From Massospora cicadina (taxonomy: Eukaryota; Entomophthoromycota; Entomophthoromycetes; Entomophthorales; Entomophthoraceae): a stretch of 64,000 nucleotides of DNA. Every line of letters starts with the position of its first letter. Positions within the stretch are counted from its first letter, which is position 1. A program made the position numbers and the translations under genes. The notes beneath the pieces were generated by a model. It worked only from the letters and a program-made list of their open reading frames with translations, had not been told where the DNA came from and did no database searches. Shown piece by piece: positions 55,899 through 64,000 of the stretch. The stretch lies in contig JAKSZP010013286.1 of NCBI GenBank assembly GCA_022478985.1, positions 102,668 to 166,667 on the forward strand, read 5' to 3'.

Positions 55899-56232
55899 AT
55901 TATGGAATGGGGGATATGGGGAAATTGAACCCTGCGGAGTTGGCGGGCAGCAGGCTATTTATGGGCCTATTTCAAGAATCTCGGCCTCCAATATTCCCAT
56001 CTAGGCCCATTCTAGGCCATTTGTTGAGTACCTGTGGCATTATGGAAACTTTTCCACATTTATTTTCATTTTTCTGGGATGAATTAGAGCTTGTGTCAAC
56101 CTTATTGCCAAAATTTCCATTTTTTGGATAATTCAGCCTGGCAGCCTCTAATTCACTGGGCTACCCTTCGCCATAACTCTCAATACTTTCAATGAGCGGC
56201 AGATTCAGCTTGGCAGCTCCTGATTCTCTGAG

Positions 56233-56487
56233 CTACCTGATGCCATCATTTCCTCTTTTGGTGTTATTTGGCTTGGCAGCTCCTGATTCACTGAGCTGCC
56301 TAATGCCGTGATTCTTACCATTTCTGTTTTTGGCATAACTTGTCTTGGCAGCCCCTGATTCACTGGGCTGCTCTTTGCTGTTGCCAATCTCTATGCTTAG
56401 GTCCTCAGAATTCAGGTTGGCGACCTCTGATTGGCCAGGTCTCCATTCATGTTGACCTTTGCAACCTTTGCCCCGAGGTTTTGTCAA
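56233..56487 (-). CDS. LTR-internal repeat-protein frame (3' LTR of gypsy-1)
   Basis: An 84-codon open frame within the LTR, encoding a Lys/Ser/Asn-rich sequence with tandem units containing S-E-S-G-A-A-K-x-N. The units follow the 70-bp DNA repeats. The frame continues past a stop with more units (E-S-G-A-A-K-L-N). The 5' LTR copy is readable in the same frame over long segments (61379-61609 open). It may be a real LTR-encoded peptide, or an ORF imposed by repeat structure. No known domain. Confidence 0.35.
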   Translation of the reverse strand: MTKPRGKGCKGQHEWRPGQSEVANLNSEDLSIEIGNSKEQPSESGAAKTSYAKNRNGKNHGIRQLSESGAAKPNNTKRGNDGIR

Positions 56488-56647
56488 TTTTACAGCATCA
56501 GATTTGACAGAATGCCATTTTTGAGGGTTGTTGCCCTTGAGCCCTATGCTTTTATTTATATTGTTTATGATACTACTAGCCGCGATCCCTGTCTTTGGGG
56601 GGGGTCAGGGCTATGTGGTGATCAGGCAGCGCCTTGACCGTCTGGCA

Positions 56648-56655
56648 CCCCCCTC
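56648..56655 (-). promoter_or_regulatory. Polypurine tract of gypsy-1
   Basis: The minus strand reads GAGGGGGG immediately before the 3' LTR start (TGCC...). It primes plus-strand DNA synthesis. Confidence 0.7.
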
Positions 56656-56675
56656 AGAGGAGAGCCCTCTGCGCC

Positions 56676-57041
56676 TCAGTATTCCTCCACCTTCCGGGAA
56701 CATTTGGCACAATTGGTGGCTGTTTGCCAGGAGGATTCTTCTATTGGGTAGCTGTCCCATTTCACCAAGTACCATCGCTTTTTGCGAGAAATTTTGGTGT
56801 CCAGAATCTCCTCCACCTCATACTCCGCCTCCCCTGGGTTGTCCAACTGGACTGGCTCTGGCTTTGCTGGTACAGGTCCTTCATACTTCTTCAGCTGCGA
56901 AACGTGTAAAACTGGATGTGCACGTGATGCTTCCAGGAATTCTAATTTGTATACCTCATTCACCTGTCTGAGGACCTTATAGGGTCCCAAATTGACAGGT
57001 CCAAACTTCCTAAACTGTCCCAGGGGTGTGTAGTTTGGCAT
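56676..57041 (-). pseudogene. Integrase C-terminus with chromodomain (gypsy-1)
   Basis: A 121-codon open stretch. The first part (F-G-P-V-N-L-G-P-Y-K-V-L, H-P-V-L-H-V-S-Q-L-K-K-Y) is the integrase tether (GPY/F-type) region. Then Y-E-V-E-E-I-L-D-T-K-I-S-R-K-K-R-W-Y-L-V-K-W and E-E-S-S-W form a well-kept chromodomain at about residues 73-110, with the aromatic positions present. Chromodomains guide integration to heterochromatin. A stop just upstream cuts it from the integrase core. Confidence 0.85.
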
Positions 57042-57044
57042 TTA

Positions 57045-57878
57045 TTAATACATAATCTCCATCTTTGAGGGTGGAGCCTCGGAGCGATGCACGTCCACCT
57101 TCCTTTTCTGAGCCTCCACCGCCTTCTCCAGATTGGCTCTCAAAATCTCAAAATTTTCCTTGATTCCAATCACTAACTCATCTGCCACAGGGTTCGTTCC
57201 CCCAGCGTGTCCCTCCATCATCTGTGGTTGATACCCGTGGTTTTTGAAAAATGGTGACATTCTGGTCGATGAGTGCGCCAGGTTGTTGTATGCAAACTGT
57301 GCAATCCTCAGCCACTTGATCCAATGATCGTGTCATGTGGTGAGGTAGCATCATAAGTACCTTATAGGGTCTGATTGACCCTCTCCATCTGGACATCCAA
57401 CTGGGGGTGGTAGGTGGAGAAATGGAATAGTTTAATTTTTAGATTTTCTGGGAGGTGATACCAGAACCTGGAGATGAACTGCGGGCTCCTGTCCAAGATG
57501 ATCTCATCCGGGAGTCCATGTTGAGCAAAGACCTCTCTCAAAGATTTTGGCCATGTCCATCGCTGCGACCTTAGAGGTGCAAGGGAAGAACTCCGCATAC
57601 TTCATTAGTCAGTCCACCACCATCATGACCGCGTCATAGCCCTCCAATTTTGGGAGCCTGGTGATAAAATCTACGCTCAGGGAGGTCCACAGCATTTGGG
57701 CGATCTGCAGTGGTTTTAACTTCCCTTCATGTTTTTTCAAGATGGCTTCAATTGGGCACAGGTAAGGCAGCACGTGGTATACCCTCTTACCATTCCCACT
57801 AGGGCTGCCAGGAGTAGTTCCGGCGAATAAGCTCGATTGTTTTCCACACCCCAGGGTGTCCCGCCAGGGGGTGGTCAT
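57045..57878 (-). pseudogene. Integrase zinc-binding and core region (gypsy-1)
   Basis: Open pieces 57609-57878, 57362-57598, 57178-57396 and 57045-57260 together cover the integrase. S-V-D-F-I-T-R-L-P-K-L-E-G-Y-D-A (first catalytic Asp), L-P-D-E-I-I-L-D-R-S-P-Q-F (second Asp) and Y-H-P-Q-L-D-V-Q-M-E-R-V-N-Q-T-L (Glu, with T-E changed to M-E) can be read. It joins element cDNA to target DNA. Stops and frameshifts separate the pieces. Confidence 0.85.
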
Positions 57879-57961
57879 GACATAGCTCCATTACTTCAGT
57901 TTTAAGCTTGATCGTTAGGACCCATAGGCAGTCATGGTGCAGGATGAGGGCCCCCTCCTTC

Positions 57962-58600
57962 CTAAAATTCTTGTAGACTTCTCTGGGGTCTTCTCACTCT
58001 ATATCTCTCCTGACCATCTCTCCGAATTTGGTGCGTTGTTTGGCTGTCCAAATTCTCTCTTTTAGGTTGGCGCGTTCCTCCTGTATTGATGCAAAAACTG
58101 GGGAGGGAGCATTGTGGGTATGTTGAATTCGTCCAGCTCTCCTTCGTGAAGGTCATTTTTGGGTCCCAACTAAGTAGGTCTGGGAGTAATTTGCTCTCCC
58201 TGGGCTTATATTCTATTTTAAAATCATATTGAGACAGCACAGGTGCCAGCGGGCTTGTCTTTGTTTCATCCTACGGTGGCTCTTGTGGAACTCCAAGGCC
58301 CTGTGGTCAGTCCAGATTGTGAACAGGTGGCGTGCGTACAACAGATGATATTGCCACTCATCTAGTGCCGTGACAATCGCCAGGAGTTCCTTGTCATAGA
58401 CAGAGTAGTTTGTTTCCACCAGTAGCATCTTCCTGCTGAATAAATACCAGATGGTCTAAACCATCCTCCCCTGTCTGCAAAAGGACCGCCTTAATGGCAA
58501 AGTTTGACGCATCTATCTCTACAATGAATGGGCAATTGGTGTCTGGGTGTGCTAGGACTGGCGCTGTGAGGAGGGCCTCCTTAATGGCCTGGAACGCCAT
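57962..58600 (-). pseudogene. RNase H region (gypsy-1)
   Basis: Pieces: V-E-I-D-A-S-N-F-A-I-K-A-V-L-L-Q (58394-58600; first acidic residue), Y-S-V-Y-D-K-E-L-L-A-I-V-T-A-L and W-T-D-H-R-A-L-E-F (58213-58428), then L-S-Q-Y-D-F-K-I-E-Y-K-P-R-E-S (57962-58240), the join to integrase. The catalytic acids appear kept. Frame changes occur between the pieces. Confidence 0.85.
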
Positions 58601-58618
58601 AGATCGTTCCTCTCACCA

Positions 58619-59353
58619 TCAAAATGGGACTTGCCCAGTCAGTTGGGTAAGCGGGGCTGCTATTTCAGAGAGGTCCTTGGTGAATATCCTCAGGAAATTC
58701 ACCACCCTGAGAAACTGCGCACACCTGTCTTGTCCGTTGGCGCTTCCCATTCTTTCACTGCTATCAGCTTGTCTGGGCAGATGGCTGTCACCTTTTTCAA
58801 ATACAATGTTTCCTAGGAAAGATACTGAGCCCTTGTAGAACTCGCATTTGGAGGGCTTCAGACGCAGCTTAGCCTTGTCCAGTGCACTGAGGACCTTCTT
58901 GACATCCTCTGTGTGCATCTCGCGAGACTTGGAGAACACCAAGATGTTGTCCATGTACATGACACAGAATCTCCCAATAAAGTCATTCAAGGCATGGTCA
59001 ATGTTCCTTTGGAAAATGGCAGGGGCGTTCTTAAGTCCAAACGGCATAACCTTGTACTCATATACCCCTAGGTGGCATTTGAATGCCGTGTACTGTTGGA
59101 GCTCGGGTGCAACTGGCACTTGGTTGAAAGCGTCGACCAGGTCCAACTTAGAGAACACCTGACTCCCAGCGATCATCTGTGAGATGCTCGCCATTAGCGG
59201 AATGGGATAGGGGTCCATTTCAGTTATGGCGTTTAGACGGCGGTAGTCCACACAGGGGCGGAGCTCGCCGTTGGCCTTGGGGACCAGGAGGATGGGAGAC
59301 ACCACAGGAGATTTCGAGGGCACTATCATCCCTCGCTCCAACATATTTTTCAC
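58619..59353 (-). pseudogene. Reverse transcriptase (gypsy-1)
   Basis: A 244-codon open stretch with R-P-C-V-D-Y-R-R-L-N-A-I-T, F-S-K-L-D-L-V-D-A-F-N-Q-V, M-P-F-G-L-K-N-A-P-A-I-F-Q and Y-M-D-N-I-L-V-F-S-K. The active-site Y-M-D-D has become Y-M-D-N, one C-to-T on the plus strand at a CpG, which should abolish polymerase activity. F-L-R-I-F-T-K-D-L-S-E-I-A-A-P-L-T follows. A stop lies immediately upstream (E-A-L-D-stop-Y-V-K), separating it from the protease. Confidence 0.9.
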
Positions 59354-59385
59354 GTACTAGTCTAGGGCTTCCTTTGCTCTTGGGT

Positions 59386-59955
59386 TCAGGGGGTACACCT
59401 GGCTTCCTTTTGGGAGCTCAGCATCCCCTTTGAACTTGAATGATAATGAAAGGGGCCCTGTGGATCGCAGGGGGCGGCGACGCTCTTCTGGAACAGGTGT
59501 TCATAGTCTCTTAATTCTTCCGGTATCTTTTCTCTCTCTGTCCCTAGGTGCACAGAGTTCACGCCAGGCCTGCTTCTGCCAGAGGTAAAGAATTCTAATG
59601 ACAAAGGCTCTTGTTCCTTGGGGTGAAGCATCATCTGGCCCTCCTCCAGATCAAAATGTGGGGAGTACTTATGCCACCATTTCATGCCCAAAACGATGGG
59701 GTGGGGCAGGTTCTGGATGGCGCAAAAGTCTTCCCAGAAGTGGTGGACTCCCTGTTGAAGCTTGATCCTGGGCTCAATCTCCCAGCATTCCAACGACTTG
59801 GAGGTGTCAGCAAGAGTCACGATCCCCTTTTCTTGCATTTGTACTCCCAATTTCTTACCTAGCTCTCGGTCCAAGTAGTTTACTTTGGCCTCAGTATCCA
59901 CTAAAGCCCACAGTATTTCTAACTTGGCCCCTTTCTCTTTCTCTTTTCGCTTCAA
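59386..59955 (-). pseudogene. Retropepsin and linker (gypsy-1)
   Basis: A 189-codon open stretch: W-A-L-V-D-T-E-A-K-V-N-Y-L-D stands for the catalytic D-T-G (Gly to Glu, one G-to-A step), and V-L-G-M-K-W-W-H-K-Y-S-P-H-F-D is the conserved end of the fold. The later part leads to the RT fingers (P-L-S-L-E-F...). The protease would process Gag-Pol. The D-T-E change should inactivate it. Confidence 0.85.
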
Positions 59956-60760
59956 AGTAAACGGAATAAACAGTAGGAGGAACCGTTTCCTTTATTGAGT
60001 GAAGAGATATGTGCAGGGGTTGGGCAAGGTTTTAGGTGGGGCCATCTGAGCCGCTGGGAGCAGTGGGTGTAGGAGCTGCAAGGCGTGAGGCATTCTCTCT
60101 GGGGCCCCCTGCTCCTGTTGCCCCATATGGCTTGAGATGGGCTCTGACTCTGCACATCATCCGCAGAATCTACTGCGATTCCCAGGCACAGGGGCCCTGG
60201 CTTGAGCCAAGCCTAGCTGGTTTTCTACCTGGGAAGCAACAGTGACCTCTTTTTCCAAGGTTGCCCCCAGGCGGGTGGCGGCCATAGCTGTGAGGATGTC
60301 TGGGCGAAGGTTCTGTCTAAACATCCATGCGAGCTGGGGAAGGAGACACTTTTTCGGCTTTGGCTAGGGGCCAGAACAGCCAAGCATACTCCTTAATGGC
60401 CATTTTCCCTTGGCTGAGGTCCAAGAGCGCTGACCAGGAGGCATCCTGAAAGTCTTTTGGTGTGGCGGCTCTTTTCACAAGGTGGAGGCAGTCCTCCAAA
60501 GAGGCTGGAAGGGCCGGCTGTGTTTCCAACAGGTTGGTAAGCCAGATAGACAGGTTCTTCAGCAGGTCCACTATCACCTGGGCAATCTGGAGGGACGCAG
60601 CTGATGTACTCCCAGAGGCCGCTGTAAGGCGGGCCTGTAATCTAAAGCGGGAGAAGGTTCCAGGCATTACACTCAACTCCTCCGGGGTCAATACTTGCCT
60701 AAACTTGGAAGTGGCATCAACATGTTGGACATAAGCGATGGAATTCCCTTAGGATGGGAG
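59956..60760 (-). pseudogene. Gag of gypsy-1
   Basis: A 124-codon open stretch (60317-60691) lies where Gag is expected, with W-S-A-L-L-D-L-S-Q-G-K-M-A-I-K-E-Y-A-W-L-F, resembling the L-x2-L-x-Q-G-x2-S-V-x-E-Y-x3-F part of Ty3-type capsid. Upstream Y-V-Q-H-V-D-A-T-S-K-F in another frame and downstream P-G-G-N-L-G-K suggest a gag of about 250-280 residues. No zinc knuckle was found, as in some Tf1-type Gags. Confidence 0.6.
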
Positions 60761-60899
60761 GAGGCATGCGGCTTCCCTCAGCAGGAACAGGATGGAAAAG
60801 ATGACCATCAGGAGAGTGGTAGTATGCTCATACCAGGCAGGTAGGGCTCTTTCATATGTTCTCCCCATCCCATCCCATAAAAGGGAGATGAGGTTGAAT

Positions 60900-60910
60900 G
60901 AACTTCATCT
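60900..60910 (-). promoter_or_regulatory. Self-primer binding site of gypsy-1
   Basis: The minus strand reads AGATGAAGTTC two nt inside the 5' LTR. AGATGAAGTT matches 9 of 10 positions of plus-strand AGATGTAGTT in the LTR (61256-61265), so the transcript 5' end could pair with it. The start of that stretch is about 30 nt downstream of TATAAAA. Confidence 0.55.
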
Positions 60911-61255
60911 AATGTGACAAACGGGGTCTCTCCACATTGCCACAAAGCAGTTGGGAAAGAGGGCCCATGTGAGGACCCACAAACATGAGAGGGCTGCAGT
61001 GGTTAAATACCTCATTCGTTGGCTTGATGAGCGGTTCAGGTATCCTTAGAATATGGTCATGACGATGCTGACACTGATGAGAACAGACTGTCCGCCATAA
61101 GGAACGTACAGAGAGGCGACTGCTCTGTTGAAATCTGAGAATTGGTCCATCTTCTTCATTTAAAATCCCTGGTTCTTTGTCAAAATCTTAATAGATGATT
61201 TTGAAATTTCAAAACTTTATTTTTTTTATTTAAGGTTTTTTTTGTATATATTAGA

Positions 61256-61297
61256 AGATGTAGTTGTCTTAAACACCTTCGCTTGGTTGTTTTTATA
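61256..61297 (-). promoter_or_regulatory. LTR promoter: TATA box and predicted transcript start (gypsy-1)
   Basis: TATAAAA on the minus strand (61291-61297), then 22-24 nt to GACAACTACATCT, the predicted RNA 5' end that pairs with the primer-binding site. Confidence 0.55.
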
Positions 61298-61378
61298 TTA
61301 TGGAATGGGGGATATGGGGAAATTGGGCCCCATGGAGTCTGCGGGCGGCAGGCTATTTGTGGGCCTATTTTGAGAATT

Positions 61379-61609
61379 TTAGCCTCCAATATTCCCATCT
61401 AGGCCCATTTTAGACAATTCATTGAGTACCCATGGCATTACAGAAACTATTCCACATTTATTTTTGTTCATTGGGGACGAATCAGAGTTTATGTCAACCT
61501 TATTGCCAAAATCTTCAATTTTGGGATAATTCAGCCTGGCAGTCCCTGATTTGCTGGGCTGCCCTTCACCATGGCTCTCGATACTTTTGACAAGCAGTGG
61601 ATTTGGCAT
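61379..61609 (-). CDS. LTR-internal repeat-protein frame (5' LTR of gypsy-1)
   Basis: A 76-codon open frame in the same phase as the frame in the other LTR: S-K-S-G-T-A-R-L-N-Y-P-K, F-G-N-K-V-D, N-K-N-K-C-G and M-G-L-D-G-N-I-G-G recur in both. Upstream, L-S-E-S-G-A and L-S-K-L-G-A-A-K-P-N-N repeat units continue the same frame. Function unknown. Confidence 0.35.
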   Translation of the reverse strand: MPNPLLVKSIESHGEGQPSKSGTARLNYPKIEDFGNKVDINSDSSPMNKNKCGIVSVMPWVLNELSKMGLDGNIGG

Positions 61610-62045
61610 GTCAGCTCCTGATTCGCTGAGCTTCCCAATGCTGTTATTTCCTCTTTTGGTGTTATTTGGCTTAGCAGCTCCTAATTTGCTGAGCTGCCTG
61701 ATGCCATGATTCTTGTCATTTCCGTTTTTGGCATAATTTGGCTTGGCAGCCTTTGATTCACTAGGATGCTCTTTGCCATTGCCTATCTGTGCTTAGGTCC
61801 TCAGAATTTGGGTTGGCAGCCTCTGATTGGCCCAGTCACCATTTACATTGACCTTTGCCACCTTTGCCCTGAGGTTTCATCAATTTTGCAGCATCTGATT
61901 TGACAGAATGCCATTTTTGAGGGTTGTTGCCCTTGAGACCTATGCTTTTATTTATATTATTTTTGATACTACTAGCCGCGATCCCTGCCTTGGGGGGGGG
62001 GGGGTCAGGGCTATGTGGTGATCAGGCAGCGCCTTGACCGTCACA

Positions 62046-62050
62046 ACTGG
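62046..62050. repeat. Target-site duplication, right copy, of gypsy-1
   Basis: ACTGG, identical to 55514-55518. Confidence 0.85.
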
Positions 62051-62253
62051 GGTTCAATCCTGTGCTTAATTTAGGGAGCGTTTGTGGCACTGGAGCGAGG
62101 AGGAGGCTGATTGGTGGCTGTTGGCGCAACTGCAGCAACAGGCTTTAGGGAGGGGGAGGTAGGATTGTACCCCATACCAAAGCTGGCGAGGGGTGGGCGG
62201 TGGATTAAAAGCTGACAGAAAAACTCAGAGGCATCAGAAGCAGCTAGGGATGG

Positions 62254-62295
62254 GCACTTGCGTTTTGAGTGGTCCAACTCGAAATAGGACAGACA
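62254..62295 (-). pseudogene. Zinc knuckle of OLE-B ORF, second Cys lost
   Basis: C-L-S-Y-F-E-L-D-H-S-K-R-K-C, equivalent to C-P-L-C-H-E-L-D-H-T-K-K-T-C of OLE-A. The Tyr codon TAT differs from a Cys codon TGT by one G-to-A step. Confidence 0.75.
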
Positions 62296-62640
62296 GATTG
62301 TCCACCCATCCTCAATGTAGGCCCAGATGGATGGTCAGGGGCAGAGGTTATGACGTTGTCAGATTCTGGTGGTTGATTCAAAAAAACCTTTGACAACTAT
62401 CTGATTTGGCCGATTACCTTTAATGCTTGATCTAAAACCTGTATTCTCACCTTAGGGCCTATTGCAATCATATAATTCGGGCCAGATGTATCAATGACAA
62501 TTTGATTAAGTATTTTACCACAGCGCTTGGGCCAAATACACTTGCATATTATGGCAGATTTTCTATGCATTAAATCTTGGCAATTGGTCCTAATTACTGG
62601 GAACTCAATCAACTAACTTGTATACAAAATAGTTTGGGAC

Positions 62641-63483
62641 CAACCTGAAGTTAACGTCTGAAAATCCCATGGACCATCAGACAAATGAAAAAGTAATCAA
62701 TTTTCTGCCCTAGGGCGAAATTCATATGTTGATCTGCATAATTGGCACAATATCATTTACATGGACCACCTGAAAGGAAGTACCTAGTGCTATCAAGGGA
62801 GAGGCCTGCTGATGTCCCAATTAGGGGTATGTCATCTACTTCAATGGAGGAAAGACTTTCACAGAAGGTGTATTTCATCAGCAGTATGATGAAACTCAAA
62901 TCCCGAAGATCCTAGAACAATTTTGCATGCTTTTATTGCAATTTTTGTACCTGAAATCCTCCTGTTTTTAAGAGTATTTTGCCACCAATAAACCTAAGAA
63001 AAGGTTTCAGTTATATTAGTTTAAGGGCTGAACTGAGGTGGTAAAAAATCTCTTGAAATTTTGTACTCTGATGTGGCCAGGAGATGTCCTAGAGGTACAA
63101 ATACTAGCGCCTGGCCTAATGTCCATTATCAAATAATACCTTCTAACAAAGATATTTTATTTTATCCTCTTCCTGATTTTTTTCAGAGTCTTACCTTTGG
63201 AGAAGCGTCAGAAAACTGAAAGCACAGCTTGTATTGAAATCTGCCTCAGAAGAAGTTCCCAAAAAATTGGGATTATATGCCCAAAACCGATTAGAAGCAT
63301 CAGGGCTATATTAATAGGCCTAGTGAGTTTCAAAACAGTAAATATACTGTAAGACACTGGCAATATTGAGGATCATCCGTCAGAACTTTGACCCAAATAA
63401 GCGCTCAGAATATTAATTTTCAAGCGAGTGATTCTCGGATTTAGACAACTGGTGCTCACTCAAAACCGGTGACACTCTTCAAA
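62641..63483. other. AT-rich region, probably OLE-B 5' end and leader of the next element
   Basis: No frame or motif can be assigned. OLE-B should end near 63.1 kb. The remainder precedes the plus-strand fossil frame at 63484. Confidence 0.35.
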
Positions 63484-64000
63484 ATGGATTCCAGTAACCA
63501 ATTCCTGGAAGATTTGGCCAGATGAAACAGTGACATCAAGATAAGAACTATAGGCAAGGCCATCTCAGATTATTTTCCAAGTCACCAAGGCTCCATAGCT
63601 AGTACCTCCTACACCTGAAATCTTGTCAAAGTGGGGGGAGCTCATGCAGCAAAACCAGTCGTCCCTAATAGGGATAAGGATGATGCCATGAACAACAAGG
63701 AATTATCAAAAAGTTAGAAGATTGTGTTGATATTGCAGGCCAAAAACACTGAAATTACTCAGGAAATTTGGGAATTCAGAGTGCAATTATTAACTGCAAA
63801 TTCATGAGTAGATAGTATGGGCAAAGACATTAATAGCATAACGTCCAATCAAGCTTTATTCGAAGAAAAGCATGACAACCTCAAAAAGCAAAGTGGCCGA
63901 TGCTCACCAAGCTTTGAAAAAAGTAAAATAGGAGAAAGCCCTGTCCATTTGGCCAAAAAACAGTTTGGAAAAACTAAGGGCCAAATTCAAGCATCAGAAT
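63484..64000 (+). pseudogene. Gag-like fossil frame running off the window
   Basis: From an ATG (M-D-S-S-N-Q-F-L-E-D-L) one plus-strand frame runs to the window end, about 172 codons, broken only by stops (TGA three times, TAG once), with no frameshift. The TGA stops fit CGA to TGA; the TAG fits CAG to TAG. The middle looks like a coiled coil (K-N-T-E-I-T-Q-E-I-W-E-F-R-V-Q-L; D-I-N-S-I-T-S-N-Q-A-L-F-E-E-K) and the end is Lys/Gln-rich. Charged coiled coils are common at the start of Gag in fungal Ty3/gypsy elements, so Gag is the best guess, but no diagnostic motif is present. Confidence 0.5.

Larger units (their letters stand above)
55519..56647 (-). repeat. 3' LTR of gypsy-1
   Basis: Direct repeat of 60913-62045. 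It contains four ~70-bp tandem units at about 56134-56400 (each with TTGGCAGCTCCTGATTC-like sequence), a TATA box and two minus-strand open frames. The inner end reads TGCCAGACGG where the other LTR has TGTGACGG (2-nt insertion and one change). Confidence 0.92.
55519..62045 (-). mobile_element. Complete chromovirus-type Ty3/gypsy retrotransposon gypsy-1
   Basis: A 6.5-kb minus-strand element with LTRs of 1129 and 1133 bp, TGTGAC...GTCACA ends, a 5-bp ACTGG duplication, primer-binding site, polypurine tract, gag, protease, RT, RNase H, integrase and a C-terminal chromodomain. It is richer in G+C than its surroundings and is the youngest LTR element here. Pol is divided by several stops, and two catalytic sites are altered (protease D-T-E, RT Y-M-D-N). 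It inserted into the ORF1-only element OLE-B, splitting the ORF downstream of its zinc knuckle. Confidence 0.93.
60913..62045 (-). repeat. 5' LTR of gypsy-1
   Basis: 1133 bp, ends TGTGAC...GTCACA. Homologous to 55519-56647 along its length; differences are mostly transitions, plus a G-run expansion (about 61992) and small indels. The LTRs were identical at insertion, so their divergence measures age. Confidence 0.92.
62046..62640 (-). mobile_element. ORF1-only element OLE-B, 5' part
   Basis: The continuation of OLE-B upstream of gypsy-1. The open frame 62071-62277 and the codons before it hold the zinc knuckle and a Pro/Ala/Ser-rich linker. Homology to OLE-A is clear around the knuckle (W-A-Y-I-E-D-G-W-T-I-C against W-A-C-T-N-N-G-C-A-V-C). 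Further upstream it is not readable, so the 5' end (expected near 63.1 kb from OLE-A's length) is not placed. Confidence 0.65.

Noticed and set aside
59179..59433. Plus-strand open frames over gypsy-1 pol
   Set aside because: Antisense to the protease and RT coding sequence, with no independent motif.
61985..62002. G-run at about 61992 as a regulatory quadruplex
   Set aside because: A single G tract of differing length in the two LTRs; slippage explains it and no four-tract motif is present.

Overview
The window looks like fungal nuclear DNA, probably from a basidiomycete with a large, AT-rich, repeat-loaded genome. That is inferred from the retroelement types: chromodomain Ty3/gypsy elements of the Tf1/sushi kind, older Ty3/gypsy elements whose integrase has a W-V-E-A-K motif, and LINEs with an ORF1 zinc knuckle, an AP-type endonuclease, a reverse transcriptase and a C-terminal CCHC knuckle. 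I found no convincing host gene, rRNA, functional tRNA gene or CRISPR array. Almost everything recognisable is a retrotransposon at some stage of decay, and most damage looks like C-to-T (or G-to-A) change.

Layout. 1-11.5 kb: a poly-T run, AT-rich unassigned DNA, a complete tRNA-derived SINE with a 15-bp target duplication (3933-4228), then a decayed minus-strand Ty3/gypsy element (RT at 6.9-7.5 kb, gag knuckle at 8.9 kb). 11.5-33 kb: a nest. The oldest layer is a minus-strand Ty3/gypsy element ('G0', 3' LTR 11503-12246, 5' LTR from 23789). LINE L1 (13930-19214) and an unidentified block interrupt its pol. A younger chromovirus ('gypsy-2', 24136-30143) splits its 5' LTR. A 1.9-kb ORF1-only LINE-tailed element ('OLE-A', 30717-32623) lies in the adjoining repeat. 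33-44.8 kb: plus-strand LINE L3 (34601-39851), a second tRNA-like SINE (about 40132-40425), repeat copies and a decayed RT. 44.8-53.1 kb: minus-strand LINE L2 and a truncated chromovirus ('gypsy-3') with one LTR. 53.1-64 kb: single-frame fossils and a second ORF1-only element ('OLE-B') split by a complete chromovirus ('gypsy-1', 55519-62045) with an exact ACTGG duplication. A plus-strand fossil frame runs off the end.

How the parts relate. The most interesting observation is a family of three kinds of element ending in the same LINE-type 3' tail: RT-encoding LINEs (L3 clearly; L1 and L2 as diverged subfamilies), two ORF1-only elements, and a tRNA-headed SINE. This suggests the RT-encoding LINEs mobilise the others. 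OLE-A has target duplications and an empty-site paralogue at 43.15 kb, so it is a real insertion unit and not a deleted LINE. The three chromoviruses carry an 11-nt (gypsy-1: 10-nt) sequence just outside the 5' LTR that is complementary to a site about 30 nt downstream of a TATA-like motif in the LTR. The pairing covaries between gypsy-2 and gypsy-3, as expected for Tf1-type self-priming.

Limits: all homology calls come from reading motifs by eye. Boundaries without target duplications are approximate.
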